From contig NZ_NINX01000024.1 of the NCBI RefSeq assembly GCF_002188635.1, positions 186,001 through 250,000 of the forward strand: a stretch of 64,000 nt of DNA, read 5' to 3'. Under the pieces are notes generated by a model. The model saw only the letters and a list, made by a program, of their open reading frames with translations. It was not told the origin of the DNA and made no database searches. The position numbers and the translations under genes are program-made. Shown here one piece after another: positions 27,047-35,783 of the stretch. Within the stretch, counting starts at the first letter, position 1. Every line of letters begins with the position of its first letter. The DNA is from Pigmentiphaga sp. NML030171 (GTDB taxonomy: Bacteria; Pseudomonadota; Gammaproteobacteria; Burkholderiales; Burkholderiaceae_B).

Positions 27047-28027
27047 TTACTTCTTGATGGCGGCGGCTTCTTTGCGCAGATCGGCCAGGATCGGGGTGCG
27101 CTTGATCCAGATTTCTTCCCACTTCTGGGGCACATCGCCGAAGAATTCCGGTCCGGCCTTGACGACCTTGACCTTCTTCGTGTCTTCGATGTTCTTGAGC
27201 ATCTCGCCTTCGACCGTGGCGTAGGTGGTGAACAGGCTGTTCAGGTGCTTGCGCGCGGTGGTGGCGATCAGCTCGCGGTCGGCCGGCGGCAGTTGCTGCC
27301 ACACGCGACCCGACATCAGGCCCACGACCGGGAACATCATGTGGTTCGAGTGCACCAGCGTATTGCCGCGCTCGTAGAACTTCATCCGCCACACCAGCTC
27401 GAGGTCCGCATCCACGCCGTCGACCTGGCCGTTGGCCAGCGAGTCGTAGACGTCGGTCGGCATCGGGGTCGAAGCCGCGCCCAGCAACTGATAGAAGTCG
27501 CGCACCGGCGGGAACGGCGTGATGCGCATCTTGCGGCCCTTCAGGTCGGCGCCGCTGTTGGTCGGGAAGGCATTGAGCATCAGGCGCATCGCCGCCACGC
27601 CATAGCCGAGGCCGACGGCGCCGATTTCACGGGGCAGGCGTTGCAGCATCTTTTGCGCGGTCGGACCGTTGAGCAGGACTTCGGCCTGTTGCGGGCTGTT
27701 GACCAGGAACGGAGCGAACAGCGCGCTCATGTCCGGCACGCGGTTGGTCACTTCGGCGGCGGTCATGAAAGCCATGTCGAGTGCGCCGGTCTGCAGTTGC
27801 TGCATCATCTGCGCTTCGTTGCCCAACTGGCCGGCCGGGAAGGTGCTGACCGAATACTTGCCGTTGGATTTCTGCTTGAGCTCCTCGCCCATCGCGTTGG
27901 CGGCCTTGGTCCACTCGTGGGTGGCCGGCACGATCAGGCCCAGGCGCAGTTCCTTCGCCCCGGCAGCGGCGCTCAGGGTCGCGCCGGCGGCCACGGCAAG
28001 AATGGTTAACAGTTTTTTGAATTGCAT
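27047..28027 (-). CDS. dctP: TRAP transporter substrate-binding protein DctP
   Basis: 326-residue periplasmic DctP-family protein with a clear signal peptide (LLTILAVAAGATLSAAAGAKE). Characteristic parts are GLIVPATHEWTKAANAMGEE, FPAGQLGNEAQMMQQLQTGA and LKGRKMRI, which carries the conserved Arg for carboxylate binding. It is first in the dctPQM operon with AGGAG before the start. The ligand is probably an organic acid, not determined further. Confidence 0.9.
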   Translation of the reverse strand: MQFKKLLTILAVAAGATLSAAAGAKELRLGLIVPATHEWTKAANAMGEELKQKSNGKYSVSTFPAGQLGNEAQMMQQLQTGALDMAFMTAAEVTNRVPDMSALFAPFLVNSPQQAEVLLNGPTAQKMLQRLPREIGAVGLGYGVAAMRLMLNAFPTNSGADLKGRKMRITPFPPVRDFYQLLGAASTPMPTDVYDSLANGQVDGVDADLELVWRMKFYERGNTLVHSNHMMFPVVGLMSGRVWQQLPPADRELIATTARKHLNSLFTTYATVEGEMLKNIEDTKKVKVVKAGPEFFGDVPQKWEEIWIKRTPILADLRKEAAAIKK

Positions 28028-28048
28028 CGTCTTCTCCTAGGAATTGAC

Positions 28049-28069
28049 GAGCGCTCGGGCGCTCTTTTT
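28049..28069 (+). terminator. hairpin with T-run upstream of dctP
   Basis: GAGCGC-TCGG-GCGCTC followed by TTTTT on the plus strand, within the upstream region of the minus-strand dctP. It could stop plus-strand transcription into dctP or be a relic of a displaced gene. Confidence 0.4.
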
Positions 28070-28169
28070 GTTTCGCTTCTTGTGTCGGCCGGATGCTGCG
28101 AAGCGCACCTCGTCCATTTATGTGCAATGCACTTTACAGGTGCATCCGTTTGAGGGCATTGCCCCAGGC

Positions 28170-29350
28170 TCTGCATTTTTGCCATAGAGTCTGGATCGAT
28201 GTGCGACTGCAGCATCGGCATTGCCTCGGCTGCAACGCCGAAAAGCCGCGCACTCGACTGAGCTCAAGCTCATCAAGCCGCAGGAGCTCAGTCGAGTCAT
28301 CGTGGACAGCACGGTGCAGGAGAAGGCCATCGCCCACCCGACGGACAGCCGGCTGCTGGAGATCGCACGGATCAAGCTGGTGGGAGCAGCCAAGGATGCC
28401 GGCATTGCGCTCAAGCAGACCTTTGCCAAGGAAGGCGAGCAACTGAGCCGCCAGGCCGGGCGCTTCGCCCATGCACGGCAGTTCAAGCGGATGCGCCGGG
28501 CAATCAAACGTCAGCGAACCATCGTCGGGCGGCTGGCCCGCGAGATCGACCGCAAAGCCAGTGTGATCGGTCAGGCGGTGCGCGAGGCACTGGACGAGGT
28601 GTTGGGCAAGGCCCAACGTATTGGGGCTCAGAGCGCCCAGCGCAAGGCCGTCAACAGCCAGCCCAAGCTGTACGCCTGGCACGCTCCGGAGGTGGACTGC
28701 ATCAGCAAGGGCAAGGCGCGCCGGCCTTACGAGTTTGGCGTGAAGGTGGGCATTGCCAGCACCTTCAACGGCAACCTGATTGTGGGGGCTCGGGCGTTTC
28801 ATCGCAATCCGTATGATGGCCACACGCTGAGTTCCCAACTGGAGCAGGCGACCATTCTCATGCAGGACTGTGCCGCAGCGCCTGAAACGGTCTTTGTTGA
28901 TCTGGGCTACCGGGGCGTCGATGCCGACAATCCTGGCGTACGTGTGGTGCACCGGGGCAAGCCCAAGCGCTTGACGGCACAGGAAAGACGGCAGCTCAAG
29001 CGACGCCAGGCCATCGAACCGATCATCGGACACCTGAAGGCAGATCACAGGATGGACCGCTGTCACTTGAAGGGCGAATACGGCGACCGGCTGCACGCGG
29101 TGCTTTGCGCGGCGGGCTACAACATCAAGTGGCTGCTGCGCATGATCGCCAAGAAGGGCGTGCCCTTCCTGAGGGCGCTTTTTTTGCGCCTCGTGAAAGG
29201 CACGATGCCACGCTGGTTCTGGCTAGCCTTCGCCGCGAGTCGGCCTGTCGAGCGCTTGAATGACAGTCTCGGCGTTCGAAAGAAGTGGCTATTGGCGGCG
29301 TGAAAAGGGGCGCTGAGCGCTCAAATGAATATTTCAGGGACGACTATTTA
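28170..29350 (+). mobile_element. IS5-family element, 5' truncated
   Basis: Contains the C-terminal three quarters of an IS5-type transposase. The right side carries CAAATGAATATTTCAGGGACGAC near 29322-29344 (cited as position), which may be the inverted-repeat end. No matching left end is seen, and the transposase start is missing, so only the right end survives. It separates the TRAP genes from the catabolic cluster. Confidence 0.65.
28197..29303 (+). pseudogene. IS5-family transposase lacking its N-terminus
   Basis: About 369 codons with DDE-transposase blocks: IVDSTVQEKAIAHPTDSRLL (first Asp), TVFVDLGYRGVDADNPGVRV (second Asp) and IEPIIGHLKADHRMDRCHLK (Glu). IS5 transposases normally start about 100 residues earlier, with the DUF772 domain, which is absent here. 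A TTG at 28221 could start translation of a shortened protein. Confidence 0.78.
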
Positions 29351-29390
29351 TCGTAGCTCTGGGCAACCATCGCGAGCCGTGTTGCGCGGG

Positions 29391-30371
29391 TTAGTCCAGC
29401 GAAATGTTGAGACGTTTTAGCGTTGCCCCGATGCGATCGGTGTCGGTCTTGAGCAGTTGATGGAACTGCGCTGAGTTCAGAGCATAAGGCTCGTAGAACA
29501 TTGTGGCGTAGCGCTCGCGGACCTCGGGGTCTTGCATGATGTCAGCAACGTCTTTCTGGATTTTCTCGACGACTGCCTTTGGCGTTCCTTTCGGTGCCAC
29601 CAGGCTGACCCAGGACGACAATTCGAAACCGGCGGGGCCGCCCGATTCGGCAACCGTGGGCACGTCTGGGAAAGCTGCGTCGCGCACTGGTGCAGAAACG
29701 GCAAGGTATCGAACGCGACCGGCACGGTACATAGGGCCGGCACTGCCCGCGCTGCCAAAAGCCCAGTCGACTTCGTTGTTACCGACCGCGACGTAGAGTC
29801 CTCCAATATCCTTGTACGGTATGTGTGTCATTTTGGCGCCGGTAGCGTCTTCAAGCATGGCGGTGCCGTAGTGTGCGGGACTGCCCACCATCCACGAGCC
29901 ATAATTGATGGAGTCGGGCTTGGCTTTCGCTGCATTGACCAGGTCGCCGACATTTTTGTACGGGCTGGCAGTGGGCACGACGATGAAGAAGTAGTTGCGA
30001 AAAATGGGGGTTACCGGTTCGAAGTCGGTGAGCAAGTCGTACGGCAGGTTTTTGAACAGGAACGGTTGGGTCACCATTTGCGCGGCGTCCATCTGGACGA
30101 GCTCGTAGCCATCCGGACGCGCTCGCTTGCCGGCCTCAACGGCGATGAAGCCGTTAGCGCCGGGTTTGTTCTCGACGATGACGGGCTGGTTCCACTTCTT
30201 TGAAAGCTTGTCGGCCACGAGACGAAGTGCGACATCGGGACCAGCGCCGACGGAAAAGGATGAGGTGATCTTTACGGGTCGGGTCGGGAATTCCTGTGCT
30301 TGTGCGCCAATGGTCATGGTGGCGGCCAGGCACGCGCCTGCGAGTGTGTAAATGTTAAAGCGGGACGTCAC
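29391..30371 (-). CDS. Bug-family tripartite tricarboxylate transporter binding protein
   Basis: 326-residue periplasmic TctC/Bug protein with a signal peptide (LAGACLAATMTIGAQAQEFP). It has the typical PTRPVKITSSFSVGAGPDV, NQPVIVENKPGANGFIA and GVPTVAES-like (DVPTVAESG) motifs. Bug proteins are very numerous in Bordetella and relatives and bind organic acids. No TctA/TctB permease lies nearby, which is usual for Bug genes. It is last in the minus-strand catabolic cluster and may capture the substrate of that pathway. Confidence 0.9.
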   Translation of the reverse strand: MTSRFNIYTLAGACLAATMTIGAQAQEFPTRPVKITSSFSVGAGPDVALRLVADKLSKKWNQPVIVENKPGANGFIAVEAGKRARPDGYELVQMDAAQMVTQPFLFKNLPYDLLTDFEPVTPIFRNYFFIVVPTASPYKNVGDLVNAAKAKPDSINYGSWMVGSPAHYGTAMLEDATGAKMTHIPYKDIGGLYVAVGNNEVDWAFGSAGSAGPMYRAGRVRYLAVSAPVRDAAFPDVPTVAESGGPAGFELSSWVSLVAPKGTPKAVVEKIQKDVADIMQDPEVRERYATMFYEPYALNSAQFHQLLKTDTDRIGATLKRLNISLD

Positions 30372-30487
30372 GATCTGCTCTCCTGATTATTAGAAGTTCG
30401 TTGCGGTTCTACAAGAAATTGATCCGCGGTTGATAAAGCTGTTGACCTGCTGCGGGGTTACAGCGGTATGGTTGAAGAAGGCATCTT

Positions 30488-31237
30488 CTACAAAAGGATG
30501 TCGAACCGGCCTCGGTAAGTAACCTGGTCGGCTACGCTTGCATCACGTTCCAGGGCGACGGTCAAGTCATCACTGACCGCTCCTTCGACATAGTCGGTTT
30601 TCAGCGACTTTGACGTCGACATGAAAATTTGTGTGGTCAAACGCAACGTGTCTCCGGTTCGTACCTTCAAGTGGATGTGTGCGGCGCGGATATTGGTTCG
30701 CCCCATGGCTCTGAACAGTTCGCCGATAGGGTCGTGGTCATGTTCGGAATAGTCGTGGGGCAATATTGTCTGAATACAATAGTCGCCATTTTCGTCAGCC
30801 CGTACCACGCCGCGCAGATGAGTGCCTTCCAGGTCGTATATCCCGTTGTGATCAGCGTGCCAGGCATCGATCTCGGCGTTCGATATCGCTTTTCCGGTTA
30901 CCGCGTCTTTAACGGTTCCGGTAAGAATAAGCAAAGGTGCGTCAGGCGGAATATCCGTTTCGGCCAGCTTGCCGTCCGGCTTCATCGGGTGCTCGCGGTG
31001 ATAAGGCCCAGTAAGATTGGCGCGTGTTCCGGTCTCTCGCTTCGCATGGACATCAATGCTGGTCATGGCAAGGCCGACGTCCAGGAGGCTTCGACACATG
31101 CCGGAGGCGCCGAGACGGTTCAGAAAATCGCCTGCCAAATGAAGCTCGTCCTCGGTAACTTCATACTCTCGAACGACTTCTTTAAGTTTTTCGACGGTGG
31201 CGGACCAAATTGCGGATAAACGTTCTCTTTGTTCCAT
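30488..31237 (-). CDS. intradiol ring-cleavage dioxygenase (catechol/hydroxyquinol type)
   Basis: 249-residue non-heme Fe(III) dioxygenase. It has an N-terminal helical dimerisation domain (residues about 1-75) and a beta-sandwich catalytic domain. Ligand and substrate motifs seen are GPYHRE near 79, AEIDAWHADHNGIYDLEG with the first Tyr ligand, DYSEHDHDPIG, and AAHIHLKVRTG with the two His ligands. Such enzymes open catechol or hydroxyquinol between the hydroxyls. It is shorter than typical catechol 1,2-dioxygenases (about 300). I chose the second ATG because GAGAG precedes it. The exact substrate is unknown. Confidence 0.87.
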   Translation of the reverse strand: MEQRERLSAIWSATVEKLKEVVREYEVTEDELHLAGDFLNRLGASGMCRSLLDVGLAMTSIDVHAKRETGTRANLTGPYHREHPMKPDGKLAETDIPPDAPLLILTGTVKDAVTGKAISNAEIDAWHADHNGIYDLEGTHLRGVVRADENGDYCIQTILPHDYSEHDHDPIGELFRAMGRTNIRAAHIHLKVRTGDTLRLTTQIFMSTSKSLKTDYVEGAVSDDLTVALERDASVADQVTYRGRFDILL

Positions 31238-31281
31238 GGTTGCTCTCATTGGTTGGTCGGTTAGTGCAGGCTTTCAGGTGA

Positions 31282-31980
31282 TCAGGGCATCGCGCCGATT
31301 CGCTTTCTTCGGGGCCTTATCGTCGGCACGAAGGTATCGCTCGATAACTCGTTCAGCGGTAACGACATTTGCTGTATCAGCATTCGTCTGCGCGCAATCC
31401 AGTCATTGATGCGGTTGGCGTCGAAGTGCGTAAAGCTGTAAAGCTCGAGCAGCTCGGTTTGCGGCGGTGCAGCGTCTTCGTTGACGATGCGAAACTGGTT
31501 GGGCACCGCTTGGTAAATCTGCGCGGCGCGAGCATCGGGTTGTTCGAGCGAGTCGCGCAGCAAGTCGTCGTACCCGGATTCATAATCTTGCAGGCTGTCA
31601 ACGCTCGAGCGAATCATCAGGATGGCGGCTTCGCTTTCGATCGGATGCTTTTCAACTTCGCAGAGGCATCGATAATTGGTTCTGCGGCGCATTTGGTAAA
31701 GCGTTCTGAGGTAGCGAGACCACGGCGTGGGTGCGTCGACAATGGCTTGGAATTCGGCGCTAAGCTGCACGTTTTCGTCGGCCATTTCGTAAAAAACGAG
31801 ATAACGCAATTGGTCGGGCGTATACGGTTTAGTCGATTTGAAGCGGCGCGACCCGACGACGCCGGGTACACCCAGCACAATGTCGGTATGTTCGTAGTCG
31901 TACCATGCATCGAGGGCTTCTTCGTAAACAGGGTCAAGATGAAGCCATAGCGTCAACAACGCTTTACTGCTTGCGGTCAT
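31282..31980 (-). CDS. unknown protein, possible ferredoxin-like (DABB) repeat
   Basis: 232-residue soluble protein. The N-terminal 100 residues (LTLWLHLDPVYEEALDAWYD, then PGVVGSRRFKSTKPYTP and LRYLVFYEMAD) look like a dimeric alpha/beta-barrel domain of the EthD/DUF4286 kind. A second, less clear repeat starts near residue 115. Such domains occur next to aromatic-degradation enzymes. It sits between the dioxygenase and the Ldh-like gene with short gaps, implying one operon. The function is not known. Confidence 0.7.
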   Translation of the reverse strand: MTASSKALLTLWLHLDPVYEEALDAWYDYEHTDIVLGVPGVVGSRRFKSTKPYTPDQLRYLVFYEMADENVQLSAEFQAIVDAPTPWSRYLRTLYQMRRRTNYRCLCEVEKHPIESEAAILMIRSSVDSLQDYESGYDDLLRDSLEQPDARAAQIYQAVPNQFRIVNEDAAPPQTELLELYSFTHFDANRINDWIARRRMLIQQMSLPLNELSSDTFVPTIRPRRKRIGAMP

Positions 31981-31997
31981 GAGTGTTCCTTCTTAGC

Positions 31998-33038
31998 TTA
32001 TATCAGGCTGCGCGCGTGTTCGTTATTTCCCCGCGCCAGACGCTGCAGCGCGACCTGTACCTGCCTGTCGATGACAATGCCGGTTCGTTGGTTTCGTTCG
32101 CGTTCCTGTTGAGAACGTTCGGATGGAAGACGAATGGATTCGACACCGGGTTGTAGCGGGGTGGCCTTGATTCGAGCCAACGTTTCACTGAGTGTTCTGC
32201 GGTACTCGTTCAAGGGCACCATCAGGTCGGGTCTTATTGCAATAATGAGATAGCCCGCACGTTCTTCGTTATCGTCTCCTGACCCGGCCAGGATTCCCAA
32301 AGCCTGCATGGCCAGCCCCAAAGCAAAGCCTTTGTGACCACCGAACGGTAGAACGGCGCCCATGCTTGCGAGAATCGGGTCTTGGGTGGGTTCACCGTTG
32401 GCGTCTATAGCAACACCTTCCGGTAGCGTTTCTCCGCGGCGAGCACGTAGCGCCAAATCGGTGAACATCAGCGCGGAAGTGCCGAGGTCGATGACGAACG
32501 GCGCGCCTTCGGTAGGAAACCCGAACGAGATCGGGTTGGTGCCAATAGCGGCTCGAGCTCCGCCCGGCGGCGCTACCTGTGGCCTGGAACTGACTGTGTG
32601 AATGCCGATCAGTCCCGCATTTGCCAACATTTCGACGTAATAGCTGCCGCGGCCACTCATCCATGTGTGATTGACCCCGACAACGGCAAAGCCGCCGGCA
32701 ACAGCTTTCTCGATGGCGATTTCGCTTGCCCGATGCAGGGTAAGCATCCCGTTTTGACCTCCACCATGCAGGCGAGCCGATACTGGTGTTTCATGAATTA
32801 CGCGCATCGGTGTGGGTGCGGGCCGGCGTTCGAGTTGCTCGGCGACGTTCAGAATCTTGGGTAAGCCCGAGTACTCGTATCCGCAAAAGGCAGCGTCGAG
32901 CATGTGTTCGGCCAACACTTGGCTTTCGACCGGCGTGTATCCGAGTCCGGCCAGGCTTTGGCGTGACAGCTCGCGCGCTTCATCTGCAGTTAGCCTGACT
33001 CGTGCCGACGACATGTTTTCCATTTGAGATTTCGTCAT
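31998..33038 (-). CDS. Ldh-family NAD(P)-dependent oxidoreductase
   Basis: 346-residue member of the malate/L-lactate dehydrogenase family (type 2, YlbC/AllD/ComC-like). Typical segments are HTWMSGRGSYYVEMLANAGL, GTNPISFGFPTEGAPFVIDL and PFGGHKGFALGLAMQALGIL. These enzymes reduce or oxidise 2-oxo/2-hydroxy acids. The start overlaps the amidohydrolase stop (ATGA), so it is coupled to it. The C-terminal 60 residues (SERSQQERERNQRTG) are the usual family tail. The substrate is probably a ring-cleavage-derived acid; inferred from context. Confidence 0.88.
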   Translation of the reverse strand: MTKSQMENMSSARVRLTADEARELSRQSLAGLGYTPVESQVLAEHMLDAAFCGYEYSGLPKILNVAEQLERRPAPTPMRVIHETPVSARLHGGGQNGMLTLHRASEIAIEKAVAGGFAVVGVNHTWMSGRGSYYVEMLANAGLIGIHTVSSRPQVAPPGGARAAIGTNPISFGFPTEGAPFVIDLGTSALMFTDLALRARRGETLPEGVAIDANGEPTQDPILASMGAVLPFGGHKGFALGLAMQALGILAGSGDDNEERAGYLIIAIRPDLMVPLNEYRRTLSETLARIKATPLQPGVESIRLPSERSQQERERNQRTGIVIDRQVQVALQRLARGNNEHARSLI

Positions 33039-33874
33039 TTTTCAGTAAAACCGAAGTGGCGTTTGGGCGTTTCCCAGAGCACTTTGCGCCTATCGTTATC
33101 GTCAGGGATCCAGCGCTTGAGAAGACCTGAAGTCGGGCCGTAGTCCATGCGCTTCGGTATTCTCACGAAAGGCCAGTCGGAGCCCCAAACGCAGCGGTCG
33201 AGCGTGAATGCGTCGATCAGCGCCTCGATATAGGGTTCTGCATCGTGGTAAGGCCAAGCCTGTTGCGAGTATCGGAAGGCGCCCGAGAGCTTTATAAGGG
33301 CTTCGCCGCTGCGTCCCAATTCGAGCAAGGCCTGGAATTCCGATTGATCGAGACCGAGTGCTGGGTTGGGGCAGCCACAATGGTCTACCACGATCTTCAC
33401 GCCCGTTCTGCGCAGGATCGGCAGCAGTTGCTGCAACCCGTCGTGGTGGTAGTAAATTTGGGCGAACCAGCCGTGTTCGCGGATTTGTCGCAGCAAACGC
33501 TCACCCGCCTCGCCCTGAAGCGACGTCGAGCCAGTGAATAAGGTGTTGAACCTTGCTCCGATTACGCCGCCGTCGGTGAGTTGCCGCAACGTGGCGTCAT
33601 CGGTATCGTGACCGACCAAGGCAACGCCTTTAAAGCGGCCGCGTGAGTTCGCGATGGCATCGAGCATGCACCGGTTGTCGGTCGCGTAGCCGGCGAACGG
33701 GTTGACGAGGAGTGCGTGCGTCAGCTCGTGTGCATCGAGCGTCGTACGCAGATCGTAAGCTGTGCCGCACTCGTTGGGTTGCGGCACGTAACCTTCAGGG
33801 TTCGACAACGGAAAGCGTGCGGGGTCCAGCACATGTACGTGGCTGTCGACCGCGTAGGAAGTGGAGTTTGCCAT
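33035..33874 (-). CDS. amidohydrolase-family protein, PDC lactonase-like
   Basis: 279-residue TIM-barrel hydrolase of the amidohydrolase_2 group. VDSHVHVLDPARFPL at the N-terminus carries the H-x-H motif. Further ligands are likely in KIVVDHCGCPNP and CVWGSDWPFVRIP. Close relatives include 2-pyrone-4,6-dicarboxylate lactonase and related lactone hydrolases of lignin-derived aromatic catabolism. It is coupled to the Ldh-like gene. Hydrolysis of a lactone formed in this pathway is a fair guess, no more. Confidence 0.85.
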   Translation of the reverse strand: MANSTSYAVDSHVHVLDPARFPLSNPEGYVPQPNECGTAYDLRTTLDAHELTHALLVNPFAGYATDNRCMLDAIANSRGRFKGVALVGHDTDDATLRQLTDGGVIGARFNTLFTGSTSLQGEAGERLLRQIREHGWFAQIYYHHDGLQQLLPILRRTGVKIVVDHCGCPNPALGLDQSEFQALLELGRSGEALIKLSGAFRYSQQAWPYHDAEPYIEALIDAFTLDRCVWGSDWPFVRIPKRMDYGPTSGLLKRWIPDDNDRRKVLWETPKRHFGFTEK

Positions 33875-33903
33875 TATTGCGTGATGACCTGAGTGAACGG
33901 CCG

Positions 33904-34830
33904 TTATCGCGCGGCTGCTGCGCGGTTCGCAAGAAATGCGTCGTATTTGGCTTCGTATGCCGTGTACTTAAGTGCGTTATAGAGCGTGTCGCGGGTTTGC
34001 ATGATATCCAGCACGCTCTTTTGGCTTTCGTCACGCAAAATGGCTTCGTATACCCGGGTGGCAGCGTGCGCCATTGCGCGCGCCGCCGACAGCGGGTAAA
34101 GGGCTGCCGATACCCCGGCTTTGGCCAGCTCGCTCTGAGAGAAGTTCGGTGTCAGCGAAAACTCTGTGACGTTCGCCAATAGGGAGTGCGGCCGGTTAAG
34201 AGCCTTTGCAAAGGCTTGGTATTGCGATAATTCCGTGCATGCCTCGGCAAAGACCATGTCGGCACCCGCTTCAACATATGCGCACGCTCGGTCGATGCTG
34301 GCTTGTAAGCCCTCGGTCGCCAGCGCATCGGTGCGCGCCACGATGAAGAAAGACGGGTCGCTACGGGCGTCGACGCACGATTTCAGGCGATCGAGCATTT
34401 CCTGGGTGCTTACCAAAGCCTTGTTGGGGCGGTGTCCGCAGCGCTTGAATGTGTCCTGGTCTTCGATGTGCAGGGCGGCTGCGCCATCTTTGATCAGTCC
34501 TTTTACCAGTCGGGCAATATTGAATATGGCGCCAAAGCCGGTATCTACGTCGACCATGAGCGGCAGGTCGCAGGCATCGGTGATACGACGCACCTCGGTG
34601 AGCACCTCCGTCATGGTGGTCAGGGCCAGGTCGGGAAGCCCGTACGAATGGGTCGCCAGACCGCCGCCCGCCAGGTAAATCGCTTGATGGCCGGCGTGCT
34701 GCGCCAGGATTGCGCTGTAGGCGTTGATAGTGCCTACAATCGGCAAGATCCGATTCGCAGCGAGTGCAGCGCGCAGCCGGGCTCCCGGCGCTGGTGGGGC
34801 AGACGTATTGCTGAGTGAATCAATGAGCAT
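33904..34830 (-). CDS. isocitrate lyase/PEP mutase superfamily lyase
   Basis: 308-residue PrpB-like TIM-barrel enzyme. Mg-binding and substrate loop parts are visible: PLMVDVDTGFGAIFNIARLV, ALHIEDQDTFKRCGHRPNKA (the family's K-R-C-G-H loop with the catalytic Cys) and FFIVARTDALATEG. Members cleave 2-methylisocitrate, dimethylmalate or similar acids. I chose ATG 34830 because the longer frame is not conserved. It begins the minus-strand cluster, opposite the IclR gene, from which it is separated by a 131-base divergent promoter region. Confidence 0.88.
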   Translation of the reverse strand: MLIDSLSNTSAPPAPGARLRAALAANRILPIVGTINAYSAILAQHAGHQAIYLAGGGLATHSYGLPDLALTTMTEVLTEVRRITDACDLPLMVDVDTGFGAIFNIARLVKGLIKDGAAALHIEDQDTFKRCGHRPNKALVSTQEMLDRLKSCVDARSDPSFFIVARTDALATEGLQASIDRACAYVEAGADMVFAEACTELSQYQAFAKALNRPHSLLANVTEFSLTPNFSQSELAKAGVSAALYPLSAARAMAHAATRVYEAILRDESQKSVLDIMQTRDTLYNALKYTAYEAKYDAFLANRAAAAR

Positions 34831-34961
34831 CGTGTTCTCGTGAATGAAACGTAATGAAGAAGGATCAACCGGTCTTTTCCTCCCGGCCGGTTCGTCAATG
34901 AATGCATTGTGAACGGACGCGTGGCGCCGTACAATCGCGTTGCGCACTGCGGAACACCACT

Positions 34962-35714
34962 ATGAAAAACTCTCCGAGTTCCCCCAGACATTCTTCTTCC
35001 GGCATTCAGGAGCGTTCACGCGATACCGTCCACGCTGTGACCCGCGCTTTGGCCGTTCTTGATACGTTTCAAGTTGATGAGCAGCCCGTCTCGCTGTCCG
35101 AGCTGAGCCGCCGATTGGCGATGGGCAAGACAACTGTCTTGCGCACCGCCCGCACTCTTGCACTGGCCGGCTACCTTACCCAAACCGAAGACGGCCGTTG
35201 GCGGCTCGGCCCAGCGGCGGGTTGGTTGGGAGTGCGGTATCAAACCTCTTTTGACGTGGACAACGTTATCGACGTCCTTTTGCGACGTCTGCACGGCGTC
35301 ACGTCGGAAACTGCAGCGTTCTTTGTTCGAGAAGGTAACTGGCGCACATGCGTCGCAAGAGTCGATCGGCACACCATGACGCGCGTTCACTTGCGGGTCG
35401 GAGAGAAGCTGCCCTTGGATAAAGGGGCTTCGGGACGTGTTTTGTTGGCATTTTCGGGTCAGCGTGGTGAACTTTACGACCGGATTCGTCGCTCAGGGTT
35501 TTATATATCAACAGGTGAACGTGACCCGACGATGTCGAGCATTGCGATTCCGGTGTTTCGAGCAAGCCGCGAGCTCTTCGGCGCGTTATGCGTGTCAGGC
35601 CAGACCGATCGCCTGAACCATGAAACACTCACCCGGCATTTGAAGCCGCTGATCAACGCAGGGGCGGAATTATCGCGATCGCTTTCGGCTCACGGCAAGG
35701 CGCCTGCCTCGTAG
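34962..35714 (+). CDS. IclR-family regulator of the catabolic cluster
   Basis: 250-residue IclR protein. The N-terminal winged helix is at residues about 22-80 (HAVTRALAVLDTFQVDEQPV, then LSRRLAMGKTTVLRTARTLA). The effector domain runs to the end (VGEKLPLDKGASGRVLLAFS). The ATG at 34962 is preceded by a weak ribosome site. It is transcribed away from the lyase-Ldh-dioxygenase genes, the usual position of a pathway regulator that responds to the aromatic or acid substrate. Confidence 0.9.
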   Translation: MKNSPSSPRHSSSGIQERSRDTVHAVTRALAVLDTFQVDEQPVSLSELSRRLAMGKTTVLRTARTLALAGYLTQTEDGRWRLGPAAGWLGVRYQTSFDVDNVIDVLLRRLHGVTSETAAFFVREGNWRTCVARVDRHTMTRVHLRVGEKLPLDKGASGRVLLAFSGQRGELYDRIRRSGFYISTGERDPTMSSIAIPVFRASRELFGALCVSGQTDRLNHETLTRHLKPLINAGAELSRSLSAHGKAPAS

Positions 35715-35783
35715 GGGTGTGCGGCTACAACCCGGGGTTCCGTGATACAAACACCGAATCCCGACTCGTATTCCGACGTAATC

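Noticed and set aside
28221-29303. IS5 transposase as an intact gene from its TTG start
   Set aside because: The N-terminal third common to IS5 transposases is missing and no left inverted repeat is visible.
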